Positions 47,872 through 57,055 of a DNA stretch of 64,000 nt are shown here, in pieces; position 1 is the stretch's first letter; every line of letters begins with the position of its first letter. The stretch covers positions 2,792,501 to 2,856,500 of the forward strand of contig NZ_JAMQPV010000001.1 of NCBI RefSeq assembly GCF_026151395.1. The letters run 5' to 3'. Origin of the DNA: Leptospira limi (GTDB lineage: Bacteria; Spirochaetota; Leptospiria; Leptospirales; Leptospiraceae). The notes under the pieces were generated by a model that was not told where the DNA came from, made no database searches, and saw only the letters and a list, made by a program, of their open reading frames with translations. A program made the position numbers and the translations under genes.

Positions 47872-49862
47872 TCTGAAATTTCCTTTTCCACTCGTTTGAT
47901 TTTTGACACCAAGTTTTTGTTAGACGTCTCTTTGTCTTTGGATAGTGAAAGTTTAAAAAATTGGACGGCATTGACTGGGTCTTTTTTTGCTAAATACACA
48001 TCTCCCAGATGTTCATAAATCACTGGGTCCTCAAACCCTCGTTCCAAAGCCAATGAGGCTGCAAAGTTTAGATGTAATAAAGCCAAATTAAAGTCTTTTT
48101 TTCGGTAGTACACCCAACCCAAACTGTCCTGGTAGGCGGGATTATCTGGTTCTAATGTAACAGCTTGAGTTAACAATTGTTTGGCTTCTTCAGGAAACAT
48201 ATCTTTTTCAGCATACAAATAACCTAAATAATTCATAGCATTGGATGCATTTGGATTGAGAGAAATGGTTTTTTTAAGATCTGATTCTGTTTCAGGAAAT
48301 TGTTTGAGTTTATCGTAAGCAGTCGCTCTATAAAAATAAAAATTAGGATTGGTTGGATCCATTTGGATGGCTTGCGTGTAATCATTAATACTTTCTTTGT
48401 ACTTTTCCAATTGGAAATAAGACAATCCACGCAAATAATAATGAGTTGGGTTCGGATTTTCAGAAATGGTTTCGGACAAAATATCTACAGAAACTTTTTC
48501 TTTTTTTAAATTACCTTGCAGATACAAATAAGCCAAACGGAATCGCATACGGAATTTTTTTTCAAGGTCCGAACTCAAAACAATTGCTTCTTTCATGGAA
48601 AGGATTGCATGGTTCCACTGTCCTAACATCTCTTGGCAGTTTGCAATTTTTTCTAAGTAACTTGCCTGTTCTTCCAATCGGGTTGAGTTCAGTCTATGTT
48701 TCCCTCGTTTGAGGATTTTTTCAGCAAGCCCGTATTGTCTATATTCGTAAGCATACTGAGCTGTTTCTGCATTAATTTGTTCGTAATCGGGGTCATTCAG
48801 TTTATCAGCTAACTCAAGGAAAGCGACACGTGGTGACAATCTACCTGGATTTGATTTGATAAAATTTCGTAGTTTTTCATCTAAGCCAGTGGTACGGCCG
48901 TTCACCAATTGGTATAAAATGGGGATGATGCCGTCTTTTGGAATTTTTTTCTCATTTTTTAAAGTATCAAAAAACTGAGGTGCTAAATCACGGGCTTCTA
49001 AAAAATAAATTTCAGCTAACATGTGAGAGGCGTCAATGTCTCTCGAATTTTTTTCCCTAATTTGTTCCAAATAAAATTTGGACATCTTAAAATCACCTAA
49101 AACAAAATAAATTTGTGCCAAACGAAACAATACTTCCATATCATTTTTATTAACTGAATTGTATTCATTATAACGTTTGATGGCAATTTTTGGGTAATCT
49201 AACTTATAATTCAGTTCACCTAACGATTTTGCTGTGATGTATTTGTATTTGGAATGATTGTCCCTTCTTTCAATGACAAAAGAAAGAGCGGTGTAGTACA
49301 ATAAGGATTGGTTCCACATTTTTCGTTCAAAGTACAAATTTCCAAGTAAATACAAAAAATCAGGATCATTGGGAAAAGAGACCAAATCATGTTCCAATAC
49401 TTCAGTTGCCTTCGTTAAGTCTTGTTCCCGAAGGCGAATCCTCATTTGTAAAATAACAAGTTCTTTTGTGACTTCTTTCGTGTTTTGTTTTGCAATCTCA
49501 GACCATTCCCAAGCTTTGCCTGGATTTCCTAACTCCAAATAATTTTGTGCTTGGATTTCCGCTGATTGGGCACTTGGACCTTGCCCTTTTTCTTTTAAAC
49601 AAGAGTGGTATTTGTCTAAAAACGACACGGAGTTTTCAAAGCCAAGTTTTGCCTCTGCTGTCTTTTTACGGTTGTTTGCTTGGTAACCATCAATTTGTTC
49701 GTAGATGGCGCGAGAGAGTAAGTATTCACTTGGAACACCAGGTTCAAGGAGGGAACAATCTTTCTGTTTGGAGGTTGGATCTGCCTGGTTTGGAAAAACA
49801 GAAAGAAAACATAAGAAAACAAAGAGGAATTGGTAGTTTAGAGTTTTAATTGCTTGAAACAT
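47868..49862 (-). CDS. TPR-repeat protein with signal peptide
   Basis: A 664-residue exported protein with a signal peptide (QFLFVFLCFLSVFP) and a long array of tetratricopeptide repeats from about residue 60 to 650, such as PTHYYLRGLSYFQLEKYKES, NPNFYFYRATAYDKLKQF and NPAYQDSLGWVYYRKKDFNLALLHL. The frame is open further upstream to 49961, but ATG 49862 (MFQAIK) puts the signal peptide at the start and keeps clear of the divergent operon. The large TPR array suggests a scaffold of an envelope complex with the LolA/LolB-like and CapA-like proteins downstream (inference). Confidence 0.8.
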   Translation of the reverse strand: MFQAIKTLNYQFLFVFLCFLSVFPNQADPTSKQKDCSLLEPGVPSEYLLSRAIYEQIDGYQANNRKKTAEAKLGFENSVSFLDKYHSCLKEKGQGPSAQSAEIQAQNYLELGNPGKAWEWSEIAKQNTKEVTKELVILQMRIRLREQDLTKATEVLEHDLVSFPNDPDFLYLLGNLYFERKMWNQSLLYYTALSFVIERRDNHSKYKYITAKSLGELNYKLDYPKIAIKRYNEYNSVNKNDMEVLFRLAQIYFVLGDFKMSKFYLEQIREKNSRDIDASHMLAEIYFLEARDLAPQFFDTLKNEKKIPKDGIIPILYQLVNGRTTGLDEKLRNFIKSNPGRLSPRVAFLELADKLNDPDYEQINAETAQYAYEYRQYGLAEKILKRGKHRLNSTRLEEQASYLEKIANCQEMLGQWNHAILSMKEAIVLSSDLEKKFRMRFRLAYLYLQGNLKKEKVSVDILSETISENPNPTHYYLRGLSYFQLEKYKESINDYTQAIQMDPTNPNFYFYRATAYDKLKQFPETESDLKKTISLNPNASNAMNYLGYLYAEKDMFPEEAKQLLTQAVTLEPDNPAYQDSLGWVYYRKKDFNLALLHLNFAASLALERGFEDPVIYEHLGDVYLAKKDPVNAVQFFKLSLSKDKETSNKNLVSKIKRVEKEISE

Positions 49863-49900
49863 CAGTAGATTCCGGCAAAGATCGGGTACAGGGACAATCC

Positions 49901-51157
49901 TTGAACCAAATCTTCCGAGAAAATTTAAAATACATTCTGGCTGTTCTCCTCGTGTGGGCAATCACTTTCCCATGGATTCTGAGAAACAAGGACACGATCC
50001 TTGCCAAAATCACCCTCACTTACAATTCGTTTTTTGGTTATCCCAATCCACGGATCGCCCACTCTCTGATTGCCAAAGGGGATGCAGTTCTCGAAGGCAG
50101 AAAGGAAGGTGGTACGAACCTCCTCCAAACCATTAGCCAATTTTTTAGTGCAGAAGAAAATGGAAAAGGCACCATTTTGCCACTAGACCTGACCCTCATG
50201 GAAAAAGCCTGCCTCTACTTTCGTAGCAAAGAACATGTGGAGGACCATTTTTTAGAACTCACATGGCGGGAAAAAGCAAGTGATTGGGAGTCTCCTCTTT
50301 TCCAAAGAATGGCACCACAAGGGGAATTAACACTCGGTCCCAATCCCAAAGAGTATTGGAACTCACACATTGAAGCCGTTTTAACGGCTCTTGATTATTA
50401 CAAACGTGCCTTACGATTTTCAGGTCCCGAACTCATCGCACCAAAAAAAATAGAATCTGTCGCATGGGCAAGTTGTAGGCCAAGTGAGATCCTACTCGCC
50501 TACAAAACACATATGGTCGAAACAGAAACCTATGTTCTCAAAAAACTAACAGAGCTTGAAAAAGTTCCGAGTGGCCTCAGTGCAGTCCAAAAACGAAGTG
50601 TGGTATTATCTTCCATCAAAAGAAGTGATTTTTCAGAAGTTTCGGCAAATGATTATTTGGAATCCTTGCTTAGGCAAATCCTTCTCACAGGAATGAAAAA
50701 TTTTTCTCCGAGAGAAATGGACGATATTTACGAACGAATTTTATACTTCGTTGGTGCAGATGAAAGAGAGTATTTAAAATTTAAATTTCGTCGCGCTGAA
50801 CTGTATTTCCAACTAGGCAGTGAAGAAGAAAACTATTACCAAAAAGCAGCCATTGAATTTAAGGAATCTGCAAACATCCAACTAGCTTCTGAAATAGAAG
50901 ATATCAATTTACCTGCGTTACTTGTTCATGAGTTTGAGGCCAAACTTAAACAAGCAGAAAGTTACCACAAACTAAAAGAAAATAACAAAAGTTTGACCAT
51001 TCTCGATTCATTAAAACCAAAACTGCGAAACGTCGACGAACGAAGTGTTGGTGGTAAAAAAGATGAAATCTTAAAGGCATACCATAACCTAACCAGGTCC
51101 GTTCTCCGCAAACTCGGACGTTACGAAGAAGCAGATGAAATCCCATTTAGCGAATGA
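49901..51157 (+). CDS. Anchored TPR-like protein, first gene of the CHAT/sigma operon
   Basis: About 418 residues from TTG 49901, which has CAGGGA six bases before it; a TTG at 49850 would extend it by 17 residues and would overlap the divergent TPR gene, so I prefer 49901. One membrane helix near residues 10-27 (YILAVLLVWAITFPWIL), then a helical extracytoplasmic part with TPR-like pairs near the end (FRRAELYFQLGSEEENYYQKA, KQAESYHKLKENNKSLTIL). No named family. The stop overlaps the aminotransferase gene by 23 bases, and all later genes of the operon follow with gaps of less than 20 bases. Confidence 0.7.
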   Translation: MNQIFRENLKYILAVLLVWAITFPWILRNKDTILAKITLTYNSFFGYPNPRIAHSLIAKGDAVLEGRKEGGTNLLQTISQFFSAEENGKGTILPLDLTLMEKACLYFRSKEHVEDHFLELTWREKASDWESPLFQRMAPQGELTLGPNPKEYWNSHIEAVLTALDYYKRALRFSGPELIAPKKIESVAWASCRPSEILLAYKTHMVETETYVLKKLTELEKVPSGLSAVQKRSVVLSSIKRSDFSEVSANDYLESLLRQILLTGMKNFSPREMDDIYERILYFVGADEREYLKFKFRRAELYFQLGSEEENYYQKAAIEFKESANIQLASEIEDINLPALLVHEFEAKLKQAESYHKLKENNKSLTILDSLKPKLRNVDERSVGGKKDEILKAYHNLTRSVLRKLGRYEEADEIPFSE

Positions 51158-52265
51158 TATAAAGTATTTTGATTATAATGCGACTCACCCCCCCTACCAA
51201 GAAATTTTAGAGTCGTGTTTAAAAGAATACTTAGAAAACTTTTACAATCCTTCGGGAATTACACGTTATTCTCTTAAAAACCAAGGCAAAATTGAACAAA
51301 CGAGAAAGTATCTGAGCCAAGTAACAAAAGGTAAGGAAAAACAATTTATCTTTTCCTCCACTGGAACTGAGGCAAACTTTTTACTCATCCAAAGTATACG
51401 AATTTTATACCCAAATTTAGAGTCTGTGATTGTGTCCCCCTTTGAACATGCGAGCATGTACGCTGCCTTAGATTCCTTTGGATTTTCACCCCTATTGGTT
51501 CACACGAACAAATCGGGAACTATCGATTTGAATCATTTGGAAAGGTTATTAAAAGAAAATCCAAAACCTGTCATTTGTTTGTATGCTGGCAATGAAACAG
51601 GAGTGATTCAACCTGCAAAGTTAATTCATTCTTTGACTAAAGAACATGGCCAACTTTTTTATAGTGATTTGATGCAAGCATTCTGCAAAATCCCTGTACC
51701 ATTTGAATTGTTTGATGGTTATACATTCTCTGGTCATAAAATTGGTGCAGGTATGGGTGCCGCCGTCACTTACTTACCAACTGAAAACAAAAACTTTCGT
51801 CTGTTTGGTGGTGGAAACCAAGAAAATGAACATAGAGCTGGAACTGAAAATACATTTGCAATTAATTGCCTACAGAAAGTAACAGAAAATCAACTCACCA
51901 ACTTAGAAGAAAAAAATATAAAACTAAAAGGTTTCCAAAAAATTTTAGAAGACCAGTTAGAATCCTTTGGCTGTGAAATCATTGCGAAAAATGAAACGAG
52001 ACTACCCAATACAACCTTTCTCATTTTACCCATCCAAACTGTTGATTTTTTCCTTCTGGGATTGGAAGAAAAGGGAATCATTGTATCTACGGGAAGTTCC
52101 TGCAAATCAAGAGCCAGAGAAGCTTCTAAATCTCTACTTCAAATGGGTTATTCTGAAGAAGAAGCCCTTAGAGCAATTCGGATTTCTACTGGCAGTTTTA
52201 CAACTTTAGAAGATGTGAATTTACTGATAGACCAAATCAAAATCCTCATCCAAAAACTAAAATGA
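51135..52265 (+). CDS. Class V aminotransferase, cysteine desulfurase (NifS/IscS-like)
   Basis: A 376-residue PLP enzyme. All essential elements are present: cofactor-binding ASP in YSDLMQ, Schiff-base Lys in FSGHKIGAG, RAGTEN near the substrate, and Cys in the STGSSCKSRAREAS loop, the position of the persulfide-forming cysteine. This points to sulphur release from cysteine for Fe-S clusters, thiolated tRNA or other carriers. No IscU, IscA, MnmA or ThiI gene is nearby, so the acceptor is unknown. It is embedded in the CHAT/sigma operon (CHAT gene seven bases downstream), which is unexpected. Start ATG 51135 has only weak upstream Shine-Dalgarno. Confidence 0.88.
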   Translation: MKSHLANDIKYFDYNATHPPYQEILESCLKEYLENFYNPSGITRYSLKNQGKIEQTRKYLSQVTKGKEKQFIFSSTGTEANFLLIQSIRILYPNLESVIVSPFEHASMYAALDSFGFSPLLVHTNKSGTIDLNHLERLLKENPKPVICLYAGNETGVIQPAKLIHSLTKEHGQLFYSDLMQAFCKIPVPFELFDGYTFSGHKIGAGMGAAVTYLPTENKNFRLFGGGNQENEHRAGTENTFAINCLQKVTENQLTNLEEKNIKLKGFQKILEDQLESFGCEIIAKNETRLPNTTFLILPIQTVDFFLLGLEEKGIIVSTGSSCKSRAREASKSLLQMGYSEEEALRAIRISTGSFTTLEDVNLLIDQIKILIQKLK

Positions 52266-52272
52266 CACCCTA

Positions 52273-53628
52273 ATGAAAATCCGAATCATTTCTAAATACT
52301 CTGACCAAGGTATCTCTGATGGTGAATGTTTTTGGGAAGAAAAACAGTCCCAATTTGGGTCCGTCGAAAAAACGACTCCATTTTCAGGGCAATTACTGAA
52401 GGAATTTCAAAATGATTGGTCCATTTTTGTAGAACGAATTTTATCTCAAAATCCCAAAAAGGAGGAATTTTTAGACAAACTAGGTAAAAAGTCGGATAGT
52501 TTAGAACAAATCGTATTTGGTGAATCCCTTCCCTTTTGGAGGACTCCTGGATTTCGGGGCACCATCGAGTTGTTAGTTGATCCAGAATTTTCTCCAATTC
52601 CTTGGGAAATCTTAAGATCTACAAATGGATTTTTATTCCAAGATAAAAATTTCAAACGAGGGATTCGGATTCAAAAAAACCAAAGGGAAATCTCAAAAAA
52701 AACAAATGTTGCCTTGATCATCTGTAATCCAGTCATTCCCAGTTTAGAAAACACTGTAAATGAAGAATGTGTCAGCCTATATCCAATTTTCGAAAAAAAA
52801 CTTCCCCTCAGAATCCTAAAACAAAATCACCTAACTAAAATTCGTTTCATCGAAGAACTAAATTCTGTTAAATATTTACACTATGCAGGCCATTCTGAAA
52901 AAAAAGGAATCCCTATTGGAAAAGATCAATTCATTTCCATGAATGAAATTGCATCAAGATCATTTAGTCATTTAGACTTAGTATTCTTTAATAGCTGTTA
53001 CTCGTCATTTGACTCCATAAAGCAAGCGGGTCTAACAACCAGTTTTCTAAAAGCTGGTGCCAAACAAGTCATTGGATTTTTATATCCGGTGGAAACAAAT
53101 GTAGCCAAGGAAATTGGAATTTCCTTTTGGAAATATTTTTTAGAATCTAAAAATGCAGAAAAAAGTTTAGAAAAAATAAGGAAACAATTACAAAAAGGAT
53201 CTGGAAAAGAGATCATAACAGCCATTAGTTTGGTGCAATTTTCTACTTTGGCACCAAACCCACTTCCAAAAAGGATAGTAAGCATTGTCTCAAGTTTATT
53301 ACTGATTTTATGTTTTCTTCTTTTCACAAAAGAACCTCAAAATGAAAACCCAGTTGGAACTCCAATGCAAATGGAAAACACAAAGGGAAATTCTGTAAAC
53401 GAGAACTCGGTGGTGTCCCAACCAAAAAACCAGCCCAAAGACCCATTGGTATTAAGAATCCAAAAAATCACTCATCCAGAATTTCGAAAAAAAGCACTTC
53501 TCTTTTTGGAAACAAAACATGAGTTACTTGACGAAACTCAAAAACGAGATATCTTAGAGTCGATCCTTTCAGAAGGATCTTCTGAAGAAAAAATGTATTA
53601 TGAATTCAAAACAAGGAGTGGGTTTTGA
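52273..53628 (+). CDS. Membrane-anchored CHAT-domain (caspase-like) protease
   Basis: A 451-residue protein. Residues about 95-330 are a CHAT peptidase: RGTIELLVDPEFSPIPWEIL is the typical entry, His207 in YLHYAGHSEK and Cys242 in VFFNSCYSS are the catalytic dyad, and FLKAGAKQVIGFLYPV follows as usual. One membrane helix (about residues 335-351) then places a tail of about 100 residues on the other side of the membrane, so a cytoplasmic protease is linked to a periplasmic part. No TPR array is present in the chain, unlike many CHAT proteins. The ECF sigma gene lies two genes downstream. Its target is unknown; a link with the sigma factor is inference from the operon. Confidence 0.87.
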   Translation: MKIRIISKYSDQGISDGECFWEEKQSQFGSVEKTTPFSGQLLKEFQNDWSIFVERILSQNPKKEEFLDKLGKKSDSLEQIVFGESLPFWRTPGFRGTIELLVDPEFSPIPWEILRSTNGFLFQDKNFKRGIRIQKNQREISKKTNVALIICNPVIPSLENTVNEECVSLYPIFEKKLPLRILKQNHLTKIRFIEELNSVKYLHYAGHSEKKGIPIGKDQFISMNEIASRSFSHLDLVFFNSCYSSFDSIKQAGLTTSFLKAGAKQVIGFLYPVETNVAKEIGISFWKYFLESKNAEKSLEKIRKQLQKGSGKEIITAISLVQFSTLAPNPLPKRIVSIVSSLLLILCFLLFTKEPQNENPVGTPMQMENTKGNSVNENSVVSQPKNQPKDPLVLRIQKITHPEFRKKALLFLETKHELLDETQKRDILESILSEGSSEEKMYYEFKTRSGF

Positions 53629-54653
53629 AATATAGGGGTTTCTTTGTTTTTGGGTTTTTCTTTTTTTTAAATCCAATTTTACCCCAATGGTTTACAAAAT
53701 CAGCGACTTTTGAATCCATCTGGTCAAACTTCCAAATAACTCCAAATATCGTTTCGGAAGCCTATACCATTTCGAGTTTTCCCATTTTACGGGAAGTAGA
53801 AACCAAAGAAAATGAAGAGTATGATTATTATTTTCAACTTTGTAAATTCCAAGAAATCAGAGAACTCACAGAAATCCTTTCCTACCTTTCCTTTTATGAT
53901 GCATTATTACAAATCAAACGATGTACAGAAATAACTAAACATGAAACAGCGAACTTAGAAAAGCAGATCAAAAAAAAACTATTTGAACTGACAGTATTTC
54001 CCAAATTAGAAATTTTATCATCCGAGATTTCCAATGCGGAAAATTTAAATTTAGTTCGTGAATTACAATCTGAATGGGAAAAAACAGTTTATCTCTATTC
54101 CAATTTTTATAAACCTCACGAGGTTCTATTGTTTGGAAAAGAACGAGAATATACGTTAAGTCTCAATCGTATTCTGTATTCCGATATGCCAGAATCCAAA
54201 AGAAGATCCTCTTTACTTCGCTTATTACAAGACATCAAAACAAATCAAAAATCCACCTACCAACTGTTTTACTATTCAAAACAAAACCCTTGGAATCTCG
54301 CAGACTTAAAATCGGAAAATGAGAAGTCTAAATCCTATTTTTTACAAATCCTTTCCTCATGGAAAATTGACCCTCTGTTTTCCGATTGGCAAAAACTTCA
54401 ACTGAACGAATTACAAATTTGTTTAGAAAAACTCCCAACGGAGGAAAAGAAAATTCGAATATTCGGTTTTTTTGGTTTTTTCTCCGATTATGGAAGATTC
54501 TCAGTAGAAAACCCAAGTTTTGAAACGAAAGAAAACCTAACAAAGTTGTTATACATCCGCCAAACGTTATTCCAATCCCATCATTTTCAAAAAAGATTAG
54601 AAAATGTAATGATAAATTGCAAAAATTCCGTCGAATCGAAGAAAGAACTATGA
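53625..54653 (+). CDS. Unknown protein between CHAT protease and sigma factor
   Basis: A 342-residue protein with a hydrophobic N-terminus (residues 5-20, no clear cleavage site) and a helical body (PHEVLLFGKEREYTLSLNRI, TNQKSTYQLFYYSKQNPW) that may be TPR- or Sel1-like at low similarity. I see no enzyme motif or zinc site. The TTG start overlaps the CHAT stop (TTGA) and its stop overlaps the sigma factor start (ATGA), so it is translationally coupled on both sides. By position it is a candidate substrate or regulator of the CHAT protease, or a membrane anti-sigma partner; none of these is proved. Confidence 0.7.
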   Translation: MKYRGFFVFGFFFFLNPILPQWFTKSATFESIWSNFQITPNIVSEAYTISSFPILREVETKENEEYDYYFQLCKFQEIRELTEILSYLSFYDALLQIKRCTEITKHETANLEKQIKKKLFELTVFPKLEILSSEISNAENLNLVRELQSEWEKTVYLYSNFYKPHEVLLFGKEREYTLSLNRILYSDMPESKRRSSLLRLLQDIKTNQKSTYQLFYYSKQNPWNLADLKSENEKSKSYFLQILSSWKIDPLFSDWQKLQLNELQICLEKLPTEEKKIRIFGFFGFFSDYGRFSVENPSFETKENLTKLLYIRQTLFQSHHFQKRLENVMINCKNSVESKKEL

Positions 54654-55219
54654 GTGATGAGATACGGAGTTTAATCGATAATTGTTTACTCGGGAAAAGA
54701 GAGGCATGGCAAACACTCATCCAAAAATTCCATCGCCTAATCATCGGAACTTGTGCACATTACGTACCAAGAGAAGAAGTGGTAGATACTTCGCAACTTG
54801 TGTATTTAAAACTCACCGAAAATGACTACCAATTATTGCGTAAGTTCAAGGGAGAAAGTTTACCCGCCTTTATTATCTATTTAAACGAAATTGCCAAAAA
54901 CATCAGTATGTCCCAAACACGGAGCATTCGCCGAACCGAATACAGAGAAGGGATTTCTCTCGATTTGAGCATTGATATTCTGGATGAAAGGTTAACCCAA
55001 GAGGATGTTTATTTCGAATGGGAAGAAAAAAAGGAGTTTTACGATCTCATTGAATCATTAGATGAACCCCATAAGGAAATCCTCATCTTACGACTGAAAG
55101 GGTATAAATTCAAAGAAATTGCTGAAATTTTAGAAGTTCCTATCGGAACAGTACTAGCTAGAGCCAATCGCGCCAAAGAAAAGATAAAAAAATTACAAAC
55201 CAAGGAAATAAAGCCGTAA
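54650..55219 (+). CDS. ECF-type RNA polymerase sigma factor
   Basis: A 189-residue sigma-70 family protein. Region 2 (about residues 15-95, ALIQKF...FKGESLPAFIIYLNEIAKNI) and region 4 (about 140-185, HKEILILRLKGYKFKEIAEILEVPIGTVLARANRAKEKI with its helix-turn-helix) are present without region 1 or 3, as in extracytoplasmic function factors. The start ATG 54650 overlaps the preceding stop by four bases; the frame is open upstream but this start is the natural one. The promoter it recognises cannot be deduced here. Its neighbours suggest that it is held inactive by a partner from the same operon. Confidence 0.9.
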   Translation: MSDEIRSLIDNCLLGKREAWQTLIQKFHRLIIGTCAHYVPREEVVDTSQLVYLKLTENDYQLLRKFKGESLPAFIIYLNEIAKNISMSQTRSIRRTEYREGISLDLSIDILDERLTQEDVYFEWEEKKEFYDLIESLDEPHKEILILRLKGYKFKEIAEILEVPIGTVLARANRAKEKIKKLQTKEIKP

Positions 55220-55237
55220 TGGGGGGACATCAATAGT

Positions 55238-55768
55238 ATGGAGACAAAAGATCCGAATCCATTTATGAACCGACTCAAACTGAAAGAAGCCATGTATCTC
55301 ATGTCCCAAGGGGAAGAAGTTGATCCTTCCACTCTCAGTAGGATCTTACAAACGGTAGTCCCAAATCCTGATTCCAAAATTCGGATTTACTTACAGTTTT
55401 TAAACGATTCCTGGAAGGTACTCATGAGTGACTGGGAAAATACCATCCTACATACCTCCCAATTGGCTCTCCGAGGGCAAGGAAACCTTGGTGCTTTCCG
55501 AGTCCACAGACAGGTAGCAGGAAGGGATCTGGATTTTGTTTTCCAACCAAATCCAGAAAAAAACCAAGTTTTTTTATCAGTGGAAGCATCCAATGCAGAA
55601 AGGTTGTCTGCCAAATTATTTTTGGATGGAACTCCAGTGGAAACCTTAACCAAACTAGGTACCCAATCGATGTTTGACTCACCCATCACCTTGGATTCCA
55701 GCCCAGAACTTGCCATTTTTGAATCTGGCAAAGAAATTGGTAGGTATCATTTTATGCTACAATCGTAA
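55238..55768 (+). CDS. Unknown protein, last gene of the CHAT/sigma operon
   Basis: A 176-residue soluble protein without membrane segment or cysteine, so it is not a zinc-binding (ZAS-type) anti-sigma factor. Residues about 1-75 are helical (NRLKLKEAMYLMSQGEEVDPSTLSRIL). Residues about 85-176 form a beta-sandwich-like section (AFRVHRQVAGRDLDFVF, ESGKEIGRYHFMLQ). It starts 18 bases after the sigma gene and is followed by the terminator. An anti-sigma or effector role is possible from position only. Confidence 0.72.
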   Translation: METKDPNPFMNRLKLKEAMYLMSQGEEVDPSTLSRILQTVVPNPDSKIRIYLQFLNDSWKVLMSDWENTILHTSQLALRGQGNLGAFRVHRQVAGRDLDFVFQPNPEKNQVFLSVEASNAERLSAKLFLDGTPVETLTKLGTQSMFDSPITLDSSPELAIFESGKEIGRYHFMLQS

Positions 55769-55881
55769 TTTTTTTGGAAGGTGTGCAATAAACTGGAAAC
55801 AATAAGCAATTGATAGTTTGAGAAGTGGATCTACCTTTCGGTAACTACTTTCTTTTTCCAAACTAGTTCACACTTAAAGAC

Positions 55882-55910
55882 ATCCCGGCGAAAGTCGGGA
55901 TTTTTTTTTT
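55882..55910 (+). terminator. Rho-independent terminator of the CHAT/sigma operon
   Basis: Arms ATCCCG (55882-55887) and CGGGAT (55896-55901) with an eight-base loop, followed directly by a run of ten T (55901-55910). The stretch 55769-55881 before it holds no gene I can support. The T run reaches the stop codon of the convergent ychF. Confidence 0.85.
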
Positions 55911-57006
55911 AAGCATTCACTCGGAAATAAATCACATCTCCATCTTGGACAATGTATTCCTTTCCTTCCACGCGGAGTTTCCCTTCTTCTTTTACTTTTG
56001 CAGCGTCTCCCGTACGATCTAAATCTTCGTAACGCATCACTTCCGCACGGATGTAACCTTTTTCAAAATCAGAATGGATAACACTAGCAGCAACGGGACC
56101 AGAACTACCTTGTTTGGTTGTCCAAGCTCTTACTTCCTCCACTCCCGCAGTAAAAAATGTGAGTAGGCCTAAGAGTTGGTAAGAAGCACGAATCATACGA
56201 GAAAGGCCTGATTCTTTTTCTCCAATCTCTTCTAAAAATGCCAATTGGTCTTCTTTTTCAAGTCCAGAGATTTCTTCTTCAAAACGACCACATAAAACGA
56301 CAACTGGTGCTCCTTCTTTGTTTGCAAAGTCGGTGATGGTTTTAACAAGTGGGTTGTCTGTTGATTTTACATCCGAATCAAGAATATTAGCTACGTATAA
56401 CACGGGCTTAATGGTGATTAAATTGAATTTTTTTGCGATTTTTACTTCTTCTTCGTTTAATTCAACAGTAGAAGCCCTGTTCCCTTTTTTAAGTGCCTCC
56501 AAAATTTTATCCATCACTGATAAAATTTCTGCTGCTTCTTTATTTCCAGTTTTGGCAGTTTTTGAAACTCGTTGTTGTTGTTTTTCTAAACTGTCCAAAT
56601 CGGCAAGGATGAGTTCGTAATTGATGACAGTAATGTCTTCGATAGGATCAACTTTCCCATGAACATGTGTTATATTTTCATCTTGGAAGGCTCTCACAAC
56701 ATGGCAAATCGCATCAACTTCCCGGATGTGGGATAAAAATTGGTTTCCAAGCCCTTCTCCTTGGCTTGCCCCTTTTACAAGGCCTGCAATGTCCACAAAC
56801 TCAATCATTGTGGGAACAGTACGTTTTGGTTTGTAGATCTCAGCCAGGCGGTTTAACCTTTCGTCAGGAACTTCCACAACACCAGTATTTGGTTCGATGG
56901 TACAAAAAGGATAATTCGCAGCCTGAGCGCCTGCCTTCGTGAGTGCGTTAAAAATAGTCGACTTACCGACGTTCGGGAGACCTACAATGCCACAATTCAA
57001 AGCCAT
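55909..57006 (-). CDS. ychF: Ribosome-binding ATPase YchF
   Basis: A 365-residue OBG-type P-loop protein ([15 protein letters not shown]) with [24 protein letters not shown] as switch II, a coiled-coil insertion ([16 protein letters not shown]) and a C-terminal TGS domain ([24 protein letters not shown]). YchF prefers ATP over GTP, binds ribosomes and responds to oxidative stress. Length is normal. The minus strand genes that follow downstream in space (57056 onwards) are separate. Confidence 0.97.
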   Translation of the reverse strand: MALNCGIVGLPNVGKSTIFNALTKAGAQAANYPFCTIEPNTGVVEVPDERLNRLAEIYKPKRTVPTMIEFVDIAGLVKGASQGEGLGNQFLSHIREVDAICHVVRAFQDENITHVHGKVDPIEDITVINYELILADLDSLEKQQQRVSKTAKTGNKEAAEILSVMDKILEALKKGNRASTVELNEEEVKIAKKFNLITIKPVLYVANILDSDVKSTDNPLVKTITDFANKEGAPVVVLCGRFEEEISGLEKEDQLAFLEEIGEKESGLSRMIRASYQLLGLLTFFTAGVEEVRAWTTKQGSSGPVAASVIHSDFEKGYIRAEVMRYEDLDRTGDAAKVKEEGKLRVEGKEYIVQDGDVIYFRVNA

Positions 57007-57055
57007 AAGGATAGGTTTTTTGAACCAAGCCTAAGGGACAAGGAAAAATGTTGTC

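Noticed and set aside
49865..49961. An N-terminal extension of the TPR protein across the divergent operon start.
   Set aside because: It would put 33 residues before the signal peptide and overlap the next operon; ATG 49862 is natural.
51135..55768. A CRISPR or Csx29/Csx30 locus next to the CHAT gene.
   Set aside because: No repeat array and no cas gene are present in the window; the resemblance is limited to CHAT plus sigma.
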